Assembly (NCBI RefSeq): GCF_011601315.1
Contig: NZ_JAAORA010000002.1
Span: 372,001 to 436,000, forward strand
Length of the DNA: 64,000 bases
Direction of reading: 5' to 3'
Source of the DNA: Candidatus Chlorobium masyuteum
GTDB lineage: Bacteria > Bacteroidota > Chlorobiia > Chlorobiales > Chlorobiaceae
Every line of letters starts with the position of its first letter. Position 1 is the stretch's first letter. The position numbers and the translations under genes were made by a program. The notes beneath the pieces were generated by a model. That model made no database searches and was not told the origin of the DNA. It saw only the letters and a list, made by a program, of their open reading frames with translations. This document shows positions 29,150-38,500 of this stretch, one piece after another.

Positions 29150-29212
29150 AAATTAATGCAATGAATTTTTTTAAACAGCTATACGCATTCAGTTGTAACC
29201 GATTTTTTTATC

Positions 29213-31924
29213 ATGAGCGATAACTCCACCCTGTTCAATCTTGAGAAAACCTATAACCATCACGATGTAGAAGAGCGGTGGAGAAGTTCACACTGGGAGG
29301 CACTCGGCACCTTTCACGCCGAAAGCACCCGTGTACTGGATGAGGGAAAAACGCCCTACAGCGTTCTGATGCCCCCGCCCAATGTAACCGGCAGTCTGAC
29401 GCTCGGCCATGTTCTGAATCATACCCTGCAGGATATCTTTATCCGATACAGCCGAATGACCGGCAAGGAGGCGCTCTGGCTTCCAGGTACCGATCATGCC
29501 GGTATAGCCACGCAGACGGTGGTGGAGAAAAAGCTGAAAAAAGAGGGTGTTACCCGCCACGATCTCGGTCGAAAGGAGTTTCTCGATCATGTCTGGCAGT
29601 GGAGGGATGAGTATGGCGGTCTTATTCTTCGCCAGCTTCGCCGGCTTGGCATTTCATGCGACTGGCGGCGCAACCTCTTCACCATGGACGAGAGTGCTTC
29701 GACGGCGGTTATCAACGCCTTTATTACGCTTTATCGCGACGGACTGATCTATCGCGGAACCCGGATCATCAACTGGTGCCCCGTCTCGCAGACAGCGCTC
29801 TCTGACGAGGAGGTGATTATGAAGCCCCGTCGTGACAAGCTGGTCTACGTGCAGTACGCGCTTGTCAATCATCCCGGCCGTTTCATCACCATTGCAACCG
29901 TGAGACCCGAGACCATTCTTGCCGATGTTGCCATTGCGGTCAACCCGGAGGATCCGCGCTACAAGGACCTCGTCGGGGAGCTTGCGGTTGTGCCGGTAGC
30001 GGGGAGGCATATCCCCATTATTGCCGACAGCTATGTGGATATCGAGTTCGGTACCGGTGCCCTTAAAATTACCCCCGCCCACGATGCCAATGACTACGAG
30101 GTGGCCAAGCGCCATAACCTGACGGCAATCTCGGTGGTCGGCAAGGATGGCCGGATGACCGATTCGTTTGGTTACGGCGGTATGGACCGGTTTGATGCAC
30201 GTGAAAAAATTCTCAAGGATCTTGAAGAGAGCGGCAACCTTGTCCGCGTCGAAGAGTATGAACACAATGTCGGTTACTCCGAACGTGCCGATGTGGTGGT
30301 TGAACCCTACCTCTCCGAGCAGTGGTTTGTCAAAATGGCGCCGCTTGCCGAAAAGGCTCTGCAGGTGGTCAACGACGGAGAGATCCGCTTCCATCCTCCG
30401 CACTGGATCAACACCTACCGCCACTGGATGGAGAATATCCGCGACTGGTGCATCTCCCGTCAGCTCTGGTGGGGACACCGCATTCCTGCATGGTATGACA
30501 CTGAAGGACGTGTATGGGTTGCAGCGACTTTCGAGGAGGCATGCCACCTTGCAGGAACCGACAAGCTGGTGCAGGATGATGATGTGCTCGATACCTGGTT
30601 CTCTTCGTGGTTATGGCCGCTGACGACCCTCGGATGGAGCGATCTGCACAGTGACAATGCCGACCTCAGAGCATTTTATCCGACCAACACGCTGGTAACC
30701 GGCCCCGACATCATCTTCTTCTGGGTTGCCAGAATGATTATGGCCGGACTCTACTTTAAAGGGGAGGTCCCCTTCCGGGATGTCTATTTTACGAGCATTA
30801 TCCGCGACATGAAGGGGCGCAAGCTCTCTAAGTCACTCGGCAACTCGCCGGACCCGCTCAAGGTGATCGATACCTACGGCACCGATGCACTCCGTTTTAC
30901 CATTATCTATATTGCCCCCCTCGGTCAGGATGTGCTCTTCGGCGAGGAGAAGTGTGAGCTGGGCCGCAATTTCGCCACCAAAATCTGGAACGCCACCCGT
31001 CTGGTCTTTATGCAGCGGGAGAAGTATTTTGCTGATTCCGAAGCGTTTGCCGCCGTATACCGGGAGTTTGACCCCCGCTCGCTCCAGAACGATCTGGCAG
31101 GAGAGTGGCTGCTTGCAAGTTATCACGCGATGCTTGAGCGCTATCAAACCGCCTTTGCCCAGTTCCGGCTTAACGATATTGTCCGCAATGTCTATGACTT
31201 TTTCTGGAACGACTACTGCGGCTGGTATCTTGAGGCCATGAAAGTAAGGCTTTCAGGGGCGCTGACGGATAGGGAGGTACAGGAGACGGTATGCCTTGCC
31301 GTTCATGTGCTTGAGGGAACCCTCAAAGCGCTCCATCCGGTGATGCCCTTCATTACCGATGAAATCTGGCACCACATCCTTCCCCGTACTTCGGAGGAGA
31401 GCATGGCTTCGTCCTCTATGCCGGTTGCCGATACGGTGCTCGCCGGAATTGATACCGGCAGCTTTACGCTTATCCAGAAGGTGGTTTCCGAGATCAGGAG
31501 CCTTCGCTCACTTTTCGGTGTGCCCCACAACGTCGAGGCTGTCGTGCAGCTCAGGCCGGGCAGTGATGCCGACAGGGCGGTCTTTGAGACCGGGATGGAC
31601 CTCATTGCTTCGCTTGCCCAGTGCAGGCCCGGGATCATTCGGAATGCTGAGCGGCCAAAGCATGCGGCAGGATCGGTGGTTGAGGGCAATGAACTATTTG
31701 TGCTGCTTGAGGGGTTGATATCGTTTGAAAAGGAGCGGGCGCGTCTGCAGAAGGAGATTGCCAATGTTTCAAACTATGTTGGTGCGCTGACCAAAAAGCT
31801 CTCGAATTCCGGTTTTGCCGATCATGCGCCCAAAGAAGTTGTTGAGTTGGAGCAGCAGAAGCTGAAGGATGCTGGGGATAATCTGGAGAAGCTGAAGAGT
31901 AATCTGGAAGTTCTCAGTGATTGA
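29213..31924 (+). CDS. valS: Valyl-tRNA synthetase
   Basis: A 903-residue class I synthetase. The HIGH motif is in [17 protein letters not shown], and the KMSKS loop appears as [13 protein letters not shown]. The CP1 editing domain (about 200-370), anticodon-binding region, and C-terminal coiled-coil tRNA arm (last 70 residues) are all present. ATG 29213 gives the normal N-terminus [20 protein letters not shown]. No T-box leader was seen upstream; the space is filled by repeat A1. Confidence 0.97.
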   Translation: MSDNSTLFNLEKTYNHHDVEERWRSSHWEALGTFHAESTRVLDEGKTPYSVLMPPPNVTGSLTLGHVLNHTLQDIFIRYSRMTGKEALWLPGTDHAGIATQTVVEKKLKKEGVTRHDLGRKEFLDHVWQWRDEYGGLILRQLRRLGISCDWRRNLFTMDESASTAVINAFITLYRDGLIYRGTRIINWCPVSQTALSDEEVIMKPRRDKLVYVQYALVNHPGRFITIATVRPETILADVAIAVNPEDPRYKDLVGELAVVPVAGRHIPIIADSYVDIEFGTGALKITPAHDANDYEVAKRHNLTAISVVGKDGRMTDSFGYGGMDRFDAREKILKDLEESGNLVRVEEYEHNVGYSERADVVVEPYLSEQWFVKMAPLAEKALQVVNDGEIRFHPPHWINTYRHWMENIRDWCISRQLWWGHRIPAWYDTEGRVWVAATFEEACHLAGTDKLVQDDDVLDTWFSSWLWPLTTLGWSDLHSDNADLRAFYPTNTLVTGPDIIFFWVARMIMAGLYFKGEVPFRDVYFTSIIRDMKGRKLSKSLGNSPDPLKVIDTYGTDALRFTIIYIAPLGQDVLFGEEKCELGRNFATKIWNATRLVFMQREKYFADSEAFAAVYREFDPRSLQNDLAGEWLLASYHAMLERYQTAFAQFRLNDIVRNVYDFFWNDYCGWYLEAMKVRLSGALTDREVQETVCLAVHVLEGTLKALHPVMPFITDEIWHHILPRTSEESMASSSMPVADTVLAGIDTGSFTLIQKVVSEIRSLRSLFGVPHNVEAVVQLRPGSDADRAVFETGMDLIASLAQCRPGIIRNAERPKHAAGSVVEGNELFVLLEGLISFEKERARLQKEIANVSNYVGALTKKLSNSGFADHAPKEVVELEQQKLKDAGDNLEKLKSNLEVLSD

Positions 31925-31935
31925 TGGATTTTTTT

Positions 31936-31960
31936 TACTCACGACAATAAATAGAGCCTC
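31936..31960. repeat. Solo right end of the MITE-like element
   Basis: Bases 31939-31958 read CTCACGACAATAAATAGAGC, matching the right end of element A (CTCACGACAATtaATAGAGG) with no partner on the left. It lies just after the valS stop and is best read as a decayed or truncated copy. Confidence 0.55.
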
Positions 31961-32107
31961 GAGTAAGCTTGTTTGGCGAGAGAAGAAAAACGAGGATTAT
32001 TTAGAATAATCAATCGTAAATGATATTTTGCAGTTTTGCCGGTTTTATCTTTTGGTAACCCGGCTGTTCAGGTTTAAATCGTTGAAGTTCGCAAGGAGAC
32101 GAGATAC

Positions 32108-33007
32108 ATGAGGCAGCTTAAAATAAGTAAACAGATAACGAATCGCGAGAGTCTCTCTCTGGATCGTTACCTGCAGGAGATAGGAAAATACGATTTATTG
32201 ACCGCTGAAGACGAGGTGAAGCTTACAAAGGCAATCAAGGATGGCTTTGATATGCCGGTTGATACGACGGAATATAAAAGGGCAAAACGGGCACTCGACA
32301 AACTCATCAAGGGTAACCTTCGATTTGTTGTTTCGGTGGCCAAACAGTACCAGAACCAGGGGCTGACCCTTGGTGACCTCATCAACGAGGGTAATCTCGG
32401 TCTTATCAAGGCCGCAAAGCGCTTTGATGAAACCCGTGGTTTCAAGTTTATCTCCTATGCAGTATGGTGGATTCGCCAGTCCATTCTGCAGGCACTTGCC
32501 GAACAGTCAAGAATTGTCCGTCTTCCGCTCAACAGGGTCGGTACCCTGAACAAGATCAGCAAGGCATACAGCCAGCTCGAACAGGAGTTTGAGCGCGACC
32601 CCAACACCCGCGAGCTTGCCACCCTTCTCGATATGGATTCGCAGGATGTGGCCGATACCCTTAAAATTGCCGGACGGCATGTCTCGGTTGACGCCCCGTT
32701 TGCTCAGGGTGACGACAACCGTCTGCTTGACGTTCTCCAGAATGACGGCCATCTGCCCGACTACGGCCTGAATCGCGACTCACTGACCCTTGAGGTCGAG
32801 CGTTCGCTCTCGGTGCTTGCGCCCCGCGAAGCTGATGTCATCCGCTCCTACTTCGGAATCGGCATGGATAACCCGCTCACGCTCGAAGAGATCGGCGAAA
32901 AGTTCAAGCTCACCCGCGAGCGCGTCCGCCAGATCAAGGAGAAAGCGATCCGCAGACTCCGCCAGTCGGCATACAGCAAGGTACTGAAAGAGTATATCGG
33001 CAGCTGA
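32108..33007 (+). CDS. rpoD: Primary RNA polymerase sigma factor (RpoD/SigA group)
   Basis: A 299-residue group 1-like sigma-70 factor. It starts with a short region 1.2 ([21 protein letters not shown]) and has no region 1.1 or long non-conserved insert, as usual in Bacteroidetes/Chlorobi. Region 2 ([39 protein letters not shown]), region 3 and region 4 HTH ([28 protein letters not shown]) are intact. AAGGAGACGAG stands just before ATG 32108. It governs most housekeeping promoters. Confidence 0.95.
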   Translation: MRQLKISKQITNRESLSLDRYLQEIGKYDLLTAEDEVKLTKAIKDGFDMPVDTTEYKRAKRALDKLIKGNLRFVVSVAKQYQNQGLTLGDLINEGNLGLIKAAKRFDETRGFKFISYAVWWIRQSILQALAEQSRIVRLPLNRVGTLNKISKAYSQLEQEFERDPNTRELATLLDMDSQDVADTLKIAGRHVSVDAPFAQGDDNRLLDVLQNDGHLPDYGLNRDSLTLEVERSLSVLAPREADVIRSYFGIGMDNPLTLEEIGEKFKLTRERVRQIKEKAIRRLRQSAYSKVLKEYIGS

Positions 33008-33056
33008 GGAGCTAACAAAGAATCTGACTCAGGGCACACATTGCCCTCGGTCTATC

Positions 33057-33094
33057 AAAAAGGCATCGGAATCAACCCCGGTGCCTTTTTTTTT
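33057..33094 (+). terminator. Rho-independent terminator after rpoD
   Basis: Stem GGCATCGG (33062-33069) with CCGGTGCC (near 33078-33085), one G-T pair, loop of 8 bases, flanked by an A-run and nine T. It closes rpoD. Confidence 0.9.
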
Positions 33095-33111
33095 GTTCTT
33101 TTCAAAGCGAG

Positions 33112-33126
33112 GGGGACGTTCATAAC
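33112..33126. repeat. REP-like motif, left copy
   Basis: GGGGACGTTCATAAC, the exact inverse complement of GTTATGAACGTCCCC found at 34191-34205 and 34319-34333. It lies 84 bases before the RAYT transposase gene, so the gene is bracketed by inverted copies. Confidence 0.8.
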
Positions 33127-33209
33127 TAACTATACTTTATAATTTTCTTTTGTATTTATAGAGTAATATTTTGATACTGCATATCTTATGAATCCTGATC
33201 ATTACTTCC

Positions 33210-34175
33210 ATGCCGAGAGGAGCGAGACTGGATGCACCGGGCACACTACATCATGTTATGGTGCGTGGGATTGAAGGGAACAGTATTGTTTCCGATGATG
33301 CAGATAGAGCCTTTTTTGTTTCCCGGATGGGGAAAGTTGCTGCCGCAACCAAAACTAAAATATACGCATGGGCGCTGATGACCAATCATGCGCATATACT
33401 GATGAGAAGCGGAGACGCGGGTCTGTCCACCTTTATGCGCAAGCTTTTAACCGGTTATGCCACAGGGTACAACCGCAGGCACAAGAGGCATGGTCATCTT
33501 TTCCAGAACAGGTATAAATCGATTGTCTGCGAAGAAGAGCCCTACTTTCTCAAGCTGGTCAGCTACATTCACCTCAACCCTTTGCGAGCAGGACTTGTTG
33601 GCTCTTTTGAAGAGCTTGAGCGTTATCGGTGGAGCGGTCATGCAGCAGTGATGAGCAGGATCCGTTATGAGTGGCAGGATATAGCGTATGTACTCGAGTA
33701 TTTCGGAGAGCGAGAATCATCAGCTCGGAAAGCGTACCTGGAGTTTGTTTCATCCGAGAGCGGGCTTGGACAGCAAGCGGAGTTGACCGGGGGAGGGCTG
33801 ATCCGATCGATAGGTGGATGGTCGGAGGTTAAGTCGCTTAGGAAGCGGGGGGAGAAGCAGTTTAGTGATGAGCGAATTTTGGGAAGCGGAGATTTTGTTC
33901 GTGAGATTCTTGATGATGCTGAAGAGTCAGTAAAAGAACGACTTCCGGCGGTTTCCATAGACGTGGATGCCGAAGAACGGTTACAGCGAGCTTGTGAAGA
34001 GTCGGGTATCAAGGTGCAGGCATTGCAGGGAGGGAGCCGTATGCGGGAGTGTGCGGAGTTGCGGAAAAAGCTTGCTTTGGAGTATGTGCGGGAGCTTGGG
34101 ATGAGCTATGCAGGAGCGGCGCGTCTGCTTGGGATATCTGCGGCAGCCGTGAATATGATTGTTCGGCGGGGTTGA
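33210..34175 (+). CDS. REP-associated tyrosine transposase (RAYT / Y1_Tnp)
   Basis: A 321-residue HUH-type nuclease related to IS200/IS605 transposases and domesticated for REP sequences. The HUH motif is His60-Ala-His62 in MTNHAHILM. The tyrosine region YATGYNRRHKRHGHLFQNRYKS (83-104) holds candidate catalytic Tyr83/Tyr87, with YIHLNPLRAGLV after it. The C-terminal 120 residues include an HTH-like tail (YAGAARLLGISAAAVNMIVRRG). REP-like motifs flank it in inverted and direct orientation, the classic RAYT setting. It is intact, so activity is possible. Confidence 0.9.
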   Translation: MPRGARLDAPGTLHHVMVRGIEGNSIVSDDADRAFFVSRMGKVAAATKTKIYAWALMTNHAHILMRSGDAGLSTFMRKLLTGYATGYNRRHKRHGHLFQNRYKSIVCEEEPYFLKLVSYIHLNPLRAGLVGSFEELERYRWSGHAAVMSRIRYEWQDIAYVLEYFGERESSARKAYLEFVSSESGLGQQAELTGGGLIRSIGGWSEVKSLRKRGEKQFSDERILGSGDFVREILDDAEESVKERLPAVSIDVDAEERLQRACEESGIKVQALQGGSRMRECAELRKKLALEYVRELGMSYAGAARLLGISAAAVNMIVRRG

Positions 34176-34190
34176 TTTTAAGTTGAAACT

Positions 34191-34205
34191 GTTATGAACG
34201 TCCCC
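34191..34205. repeat. REP-like motif, first right copy
   Basis: GTTATGAACGTCCCC, 15 bases after the RAYT stop. A longer shared stretch (TTTTAAGTTGAAACTG before the motif) matches the next copy with few changes. Confidence 0.8.
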
Positions 34206-34318
34206 AAACTGGAGATGTTGAGGAGGTAGGGGGTTTCAGTGGCGGATGTAATTGAGTTCAGCCCCAGGCCGAGAGTGGTGAGGTGATTGTCATGCTTTGT
34301 GGCTTTTTAGTTGAAGCT

Positions 34319-34349
34319 GTTATGAACGTCCCCGAGTTGTGGGGGGACG
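34319..34349. repeat. REP-like motif with hairpin, second right copy
   Basis: GTTATGAACGTCCCC (34319-34333), followed by GGGGACG (34343-34349), which pairs with CGTCCCC (34327-34333) over a 9-base loop. This gives a REP-type stem-loop. It lies 17 bases beyond the stop of the minus-strand secreted-protein gene, so it may also act as that gene's 3' stem. Confidence 0.75.
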
Positions 34350-34365
34350 CTGTGTGTGGGTCGGG

Positions 34366-35106
34366 TTAGTAGTTGGGGGTGGGGGAGATGGAGTTGATTT
34401 CGACGGTGGAGCCGGGGATGATGACGAATTCGCTGAGGCCGACGTGGCGGCGTTTGTTTCCCCAGTCGTAGGTGTAGCCGAGGCGGGTCCAGGGATATCC
34501 GTTTGCTCCGTAGGACTGCTGCTGCAGGTCGGTGTACCACTTGATATAGTCGGCGCTCACCGTTACGAACCTGTTCGCTGTCCGGAACTGTGTTTCGGCT
34601 TCATTGTCGCTGATCTCCGGATCTGCGCTCGGTCTGAAGAGGTCCCCTGGCCTGACCCACATCTCGACAAACTTGGTTTTTCCTGCATTCGGCGGCAGCC
34701 CGAGAAGCTGCTCAAGGCGTAGTGATCGATCTTTCTTCAGGGTTTTGCAGAAGTTTTTGATCTCCGGCGCGGTTGTTACCCACACCTCTCTTGAAAGCCG
34801 AACAGGCTGACCGATTTTGTCGTCGTATCCATTATAGCTCGTCCAGGTGACAACGAGTATGCGTGCATTTTCGGTATCGCCCTTGTTCTTCCATATCAAT
34901 TGTGGATTTGAGGGGACAATCGCCACAAGGTTTTTCGAAATCTCGGATGGCTCAGCGGTTGCAGCATCAATCACGGCACTCTGATACCTCTTCTGCAAAT
35001 CCGCCTGAGAAAGCGAAGGCCGCGCTACAGCACCGGCAGAAAAGAGGATCGATACCAGCAGAAAAAGCGAGAATCTCCTTGCCCGAATAAAGCCCTTTGT
35101 CATCAT
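34366..35106 (-). CDS. Secreted protein of unknown function
   Basis: A 246-residue protein with an N-terminal signal peptide (RRFSLFLLVSILFSAGAVA). I do not recognise the family. The mature part is soluble, with a single Cys (KNFCKTL), many Trp/Tyr in the second half (WYTDLQQQSYGANGYPWTRLGYTYDWG) and a Pro/Ser-rich end. ATG 35106 is followed directly by another ATG at 35103; either could be used, and CAGGG lies upstream. No operon partner is visible. It sits between the RAYT element and the defence-type helicase, so it may be accessory. Confidence 0.7.
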   Translation of the reverse strand: MMTKGFIRARRFSLFLLVSILFSAGAVARPSLSQADLQKRYQSAVIDAATAEPSEISKNLVAIVPSNPQLIWKNKGDTENARILVVTWTSYNGYDDKIGQPVRLSREVWVTTAPEIKNFCKTLKKDRSLRLEQLLGLPPNAGKTKFVEMWVRPGDLFRPSADPEISDNEAETQFRTANRFVTVSADYIKWYTDLQQQSYGANGYPWTRLGYTYDWGNKRRHVGLSEFVIIPGSTVEINSISPTPNY

Positions 35107-35550
35107 AATCCAACCCTGATTTGCCCGCATGAGGAGTTAAAAACAAAACTCCCCAAATCTACAAAACTCTCTCCCGCCTTCAAATCGCCAGTTTGTTGTA
35201 ACGCCTGACATGGTGCCCATAAAACAATAGCTGAACTGTAATTGTGAAGTTTTGTTAGGGAGCAATGCATTCTTTTTTGCTGAGATTTTCGGTACTATTA
35301 CAAAAGATGCGATGGTATATAATGTTATGCACATTTAGATCGGGAACTGCTCGTTTCAACAGATGAATCCCTGTTGACGCCTCGTAACCAACAGTTCTAA
35401 ACTCATCCTGATACGAGGTTGAATACAACGAAATGCAAGGTTTAATCGCTCTTATTTTAATCGATTAACAGTATTTTATTTAATTCGTAGTCGGTGTCTA
35501 CTATGAGTTGCAATTCAAAAATCCACAGGGAAACAGAGTCAAAGGTGATT
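35107..35550. other. Gene-free AT-rich gap before the helicase-nuclease
   Basis: About 444 bases with no ORF I can support. It contains a perfect 12-bp palindrome TTAATCGATTAA (35457-35468) and a spaced inverted repeat CCTCGTA (35380-35386) / TACGAGG (35412-35418). These are candidate operator sites for the helicase gene. It also must hold the promoter of the divergent secreted-protein gene. Confidence 0.5.
35457..35468. promoter_or_regulatory. Candidate operator palindrome
   Basis: TTAATCGATTAA, perfect 12-bp palindrome about 83 bases before the preferred start of the helicase-nuclease. AT-rich surroundings suit a promoter. No regulator gene is adjacent, so this is a weak call. Confidence 0.3.
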
Positions 35551-38500
35551 ATGCCTGATATCCAAACTGCCGATGCACCACTGCGTCTTGCGCAGTACCT
35601 CAAGGAATTTGTTGGCTTACGCACTTCAACCGTGCGCGATGTTACCAAGTACGATACTGTGATGTGGTTTGGTGACATGCCGCAGGATAATGATTGCTTC
35701 AGCCCTGCTTGGGTGGATGGCTGCGAACTTGATGATCCTTGGTTAGAGGTGAAAAAGCAGCAATTCGATGCTATGCCGGAGGTGCCGGAAAATATTCAGC
35801 TTTGGATTGATGAAAAAGCACTGAATCAAGCCAGTGAGCAGATTCCTTTACTTAAAACCAGTATCCTAGTACCCGATGGAGAGACGGAAATTGCAGAGGG
35901 TGAATCGGTACAGTTGATCGAGACTGTGTTGAGTGAATTTCCCGAGGTGCAGACGACCTATGACCGCTATCGACCGCGTTGGCAAGCATGGTCAGATGAA
36001 TACCGGCGTCGCCAGAAAATTCAGGACTTGTACGCTCGACTGTTCGCTTTGCACACCCAGTTACGCAAACAAGGGGAATTACTAGAATTGGTGCTGGGTC
36101 TGGGCCTACTCGACTGGCAAGCGCCGGTTGGTGGTCATATCAGGCGTCATTTAGTTATTGCGCGTGCAGAACTGGTATTTGAGCCAAGTAAAGGGGTAAT
36201 CCGGCTGGAACCGCCGGGAGATGGAGCGCGCCTTCGCATTGAAGATGACATGCTGGAGGCCGAACTGCGACCGGTTCGGAGCCAATATCAGGAAGTGCAA
36301 ATACAACTTGAGTACATTGGTGATGATATCTGGGATAAAGCACTGATGCAGACAGCTCTGAAACACTGGGCTGGTGCTTTGAATGCGGATTCGCTTTGGT
36401 CATCGGATTTGCGCAAGCATGTCTCTGAAGCGAAAAAACCAGTGGTAAGTTTTGCTCCGGCTCTAATTCTACGCAAGCGCACCCAGTCAGGCATGGTGCG
36501 TATTTATGATGCTATCATTGATCAGCTTAGCAATGAATCTGCCGAGGTGCCGCAAGGCTGGGGGGGGCTGATCGATGATCTTGACGATCAGCTTAGTGAC
36601 GGCCGAACCGATAATGGTGAGGCTCAGCAAGTAATCTGCGACGAACATGGTCAGCAGGAAATCTACTTTCCGCTTCCAGCCAACAAGGAACAGCGCCGCA
36701 TTGTCGAGGCGATTGATCGCCAGCGCGGCGTGTTAGTGCAGGGCCCACCTGGCACTGGCAAAAGTCATACCATTGCTAACTTGATTTGCCATCTGCTTGC
36801 TACTGACAAGCGGGTATTGATCACGGCGGAAACCGGACGAGCCTTACAAGTGCTCAAAGAAAAACTGCCGAAAGAGATTCAGCCATTATGTGTTAGTTTG
36901 CTTGGACAAGGTGGCGATGCCTTTGCTGAACTAAATATGGCAGTGCAGGGGATTACCACTCGGCAGGCATCTTATACACCGGGGGCTTACGAACCGCGTA
37001 TTGCTGAGATTGACGCTGAACTGGATCTTAACCGTCGAAAGCTCGCTGAAATCGATAACGAAATTCGTTCTTTGCGCGAAGAAGAAACCTGTCCGCATCA
37101 GATTGCAGATGGTGCTTATACCGGCACAGCATCATCGATTGCCGCGAAAGTGGCGGATAAACGGATAGCTTATGAATGGTTGAAGCTACCTTATGATGCC
37201 CCTTCTCAGCCCCCGACCAGCAGTGAGGAGATGTTGGAATTGTTGGCTATTTACAGCCGTTATTCAGATGGACAAATTGCCGAAGCCCAATTAAAACTTC
37301 CTGCAAGTGCTGAACTGGTTGAACCACAAGTTTTTGCTAAGGCGGTGGCTAAAGAAACTGCTGCCAGAGAGGGTTTACTGCAATTGGAAGTCTTCCGCCA
37401 ACATCGAGCATACGGGGTTCTTTATGCATTGGCAACTGAACAACGCATCACACTTGGTCAAAATCTGCGAAAGCTTGAAGAGCAACGTCTCGCCATTGCT
37501 CGCATAACCCGAGACTGGTCATTGGACGCCTTACGCGATTTGATTGCAGGCAAACATGCTCGATGGGACACAGTCTTAATTAGCAGTCAGGAGCTTATAA
37601 CCGAGGCAGAGGGCTTGATCGCTAGGCTTAGAAATAGTGCTGTCAGCCTGCCTAAAAATCAGGATCGCAGAAAAGTACGCACCGATGCTCAAGCAGCCAT
37701 TACGTTTTTGAACGAAGGGGGTACTTGGAAGCGTATGGGTATGTTCACCCCTACGGAATTGAAAGGCAAAACTTACCTCAAGGATGAGGTATTGGTAGAC
37801 GGTGTGGGAGCGACAACGCCAGAACAGTTACAGTCTGTATGTGATGAGTTGTCGTTAAGTCTTGTGTTAGAAGAACTTGTATCGATATGGTCGGCTGTTG
37901 GAGCAACCATTCCGGGAGGAAATCGGCGCTTGATGTTAGCTGACTTGCAGGAACAACGAGCAGATCTTGCTCGCTTTGTGGCTTATACTGACGCTTGTCT
38001 TGTAGTCGGCAAAACCTTGTCAACTTTCTCGCCTGCGGTCCCTGAACCTGATTGGTTGAGTGGAGAAATTGCACAATGGATTGAGCTGCTTGAAGTCGCT
38101 GAAAAAGAAGATAACTATCACGTCGCAAGTGATATAGTGAATCGATGTGCTACTGCGGCGGATCGTGTCGTCGGGTTACATGATGCGCACTCGCTGGTAG
38201 CGAAGATAGTTTCAGCATTGGATCAGAGAAATATTAATGAGTATAGCCGATGTTATGCCGATCTGATCATAATTGAAGAAATACGTGCAGTGCAGTTACG
38301 TCGGGCCGATGTTGAAACCCGACTTAAAGCCAACGTTTCGCAATTGCTTTTCGAGATGTCTGGACGCATCAAAGAAGCTTACTGGTATGAGCGTTTTTGC
38401 GCTTGGGAAGAAGCTTGGCATTGGGCAGTAGCAGATAACTGGTTGGAAAAGCGTACTGACTTTTCATATCAGCAAAATTTGTGGAAGCGACGTCATGAAA

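Noticed and set aside
29150-29212. T-box leader before valS
   Set aside because: No T-box motif or leader fold; the space is mostly a repeat element, and T-boxes are not expected in Chlorobi.
29654-30547. 297-residue minus-strand frame inside valS
   Set aside because: valS is unambiguous here and the frame shows no domain.
33112-34349. REP copies considered as a CRISPR array
   Set aside because: Only three copies at irregular spacing around a RAYT gene, without spacers of even length or cas genes.
35137-35334. 65-residue minus-strand frame upstream of the helicase
   Set aside because: No start signal, no motif, AT-rich non-coding character.
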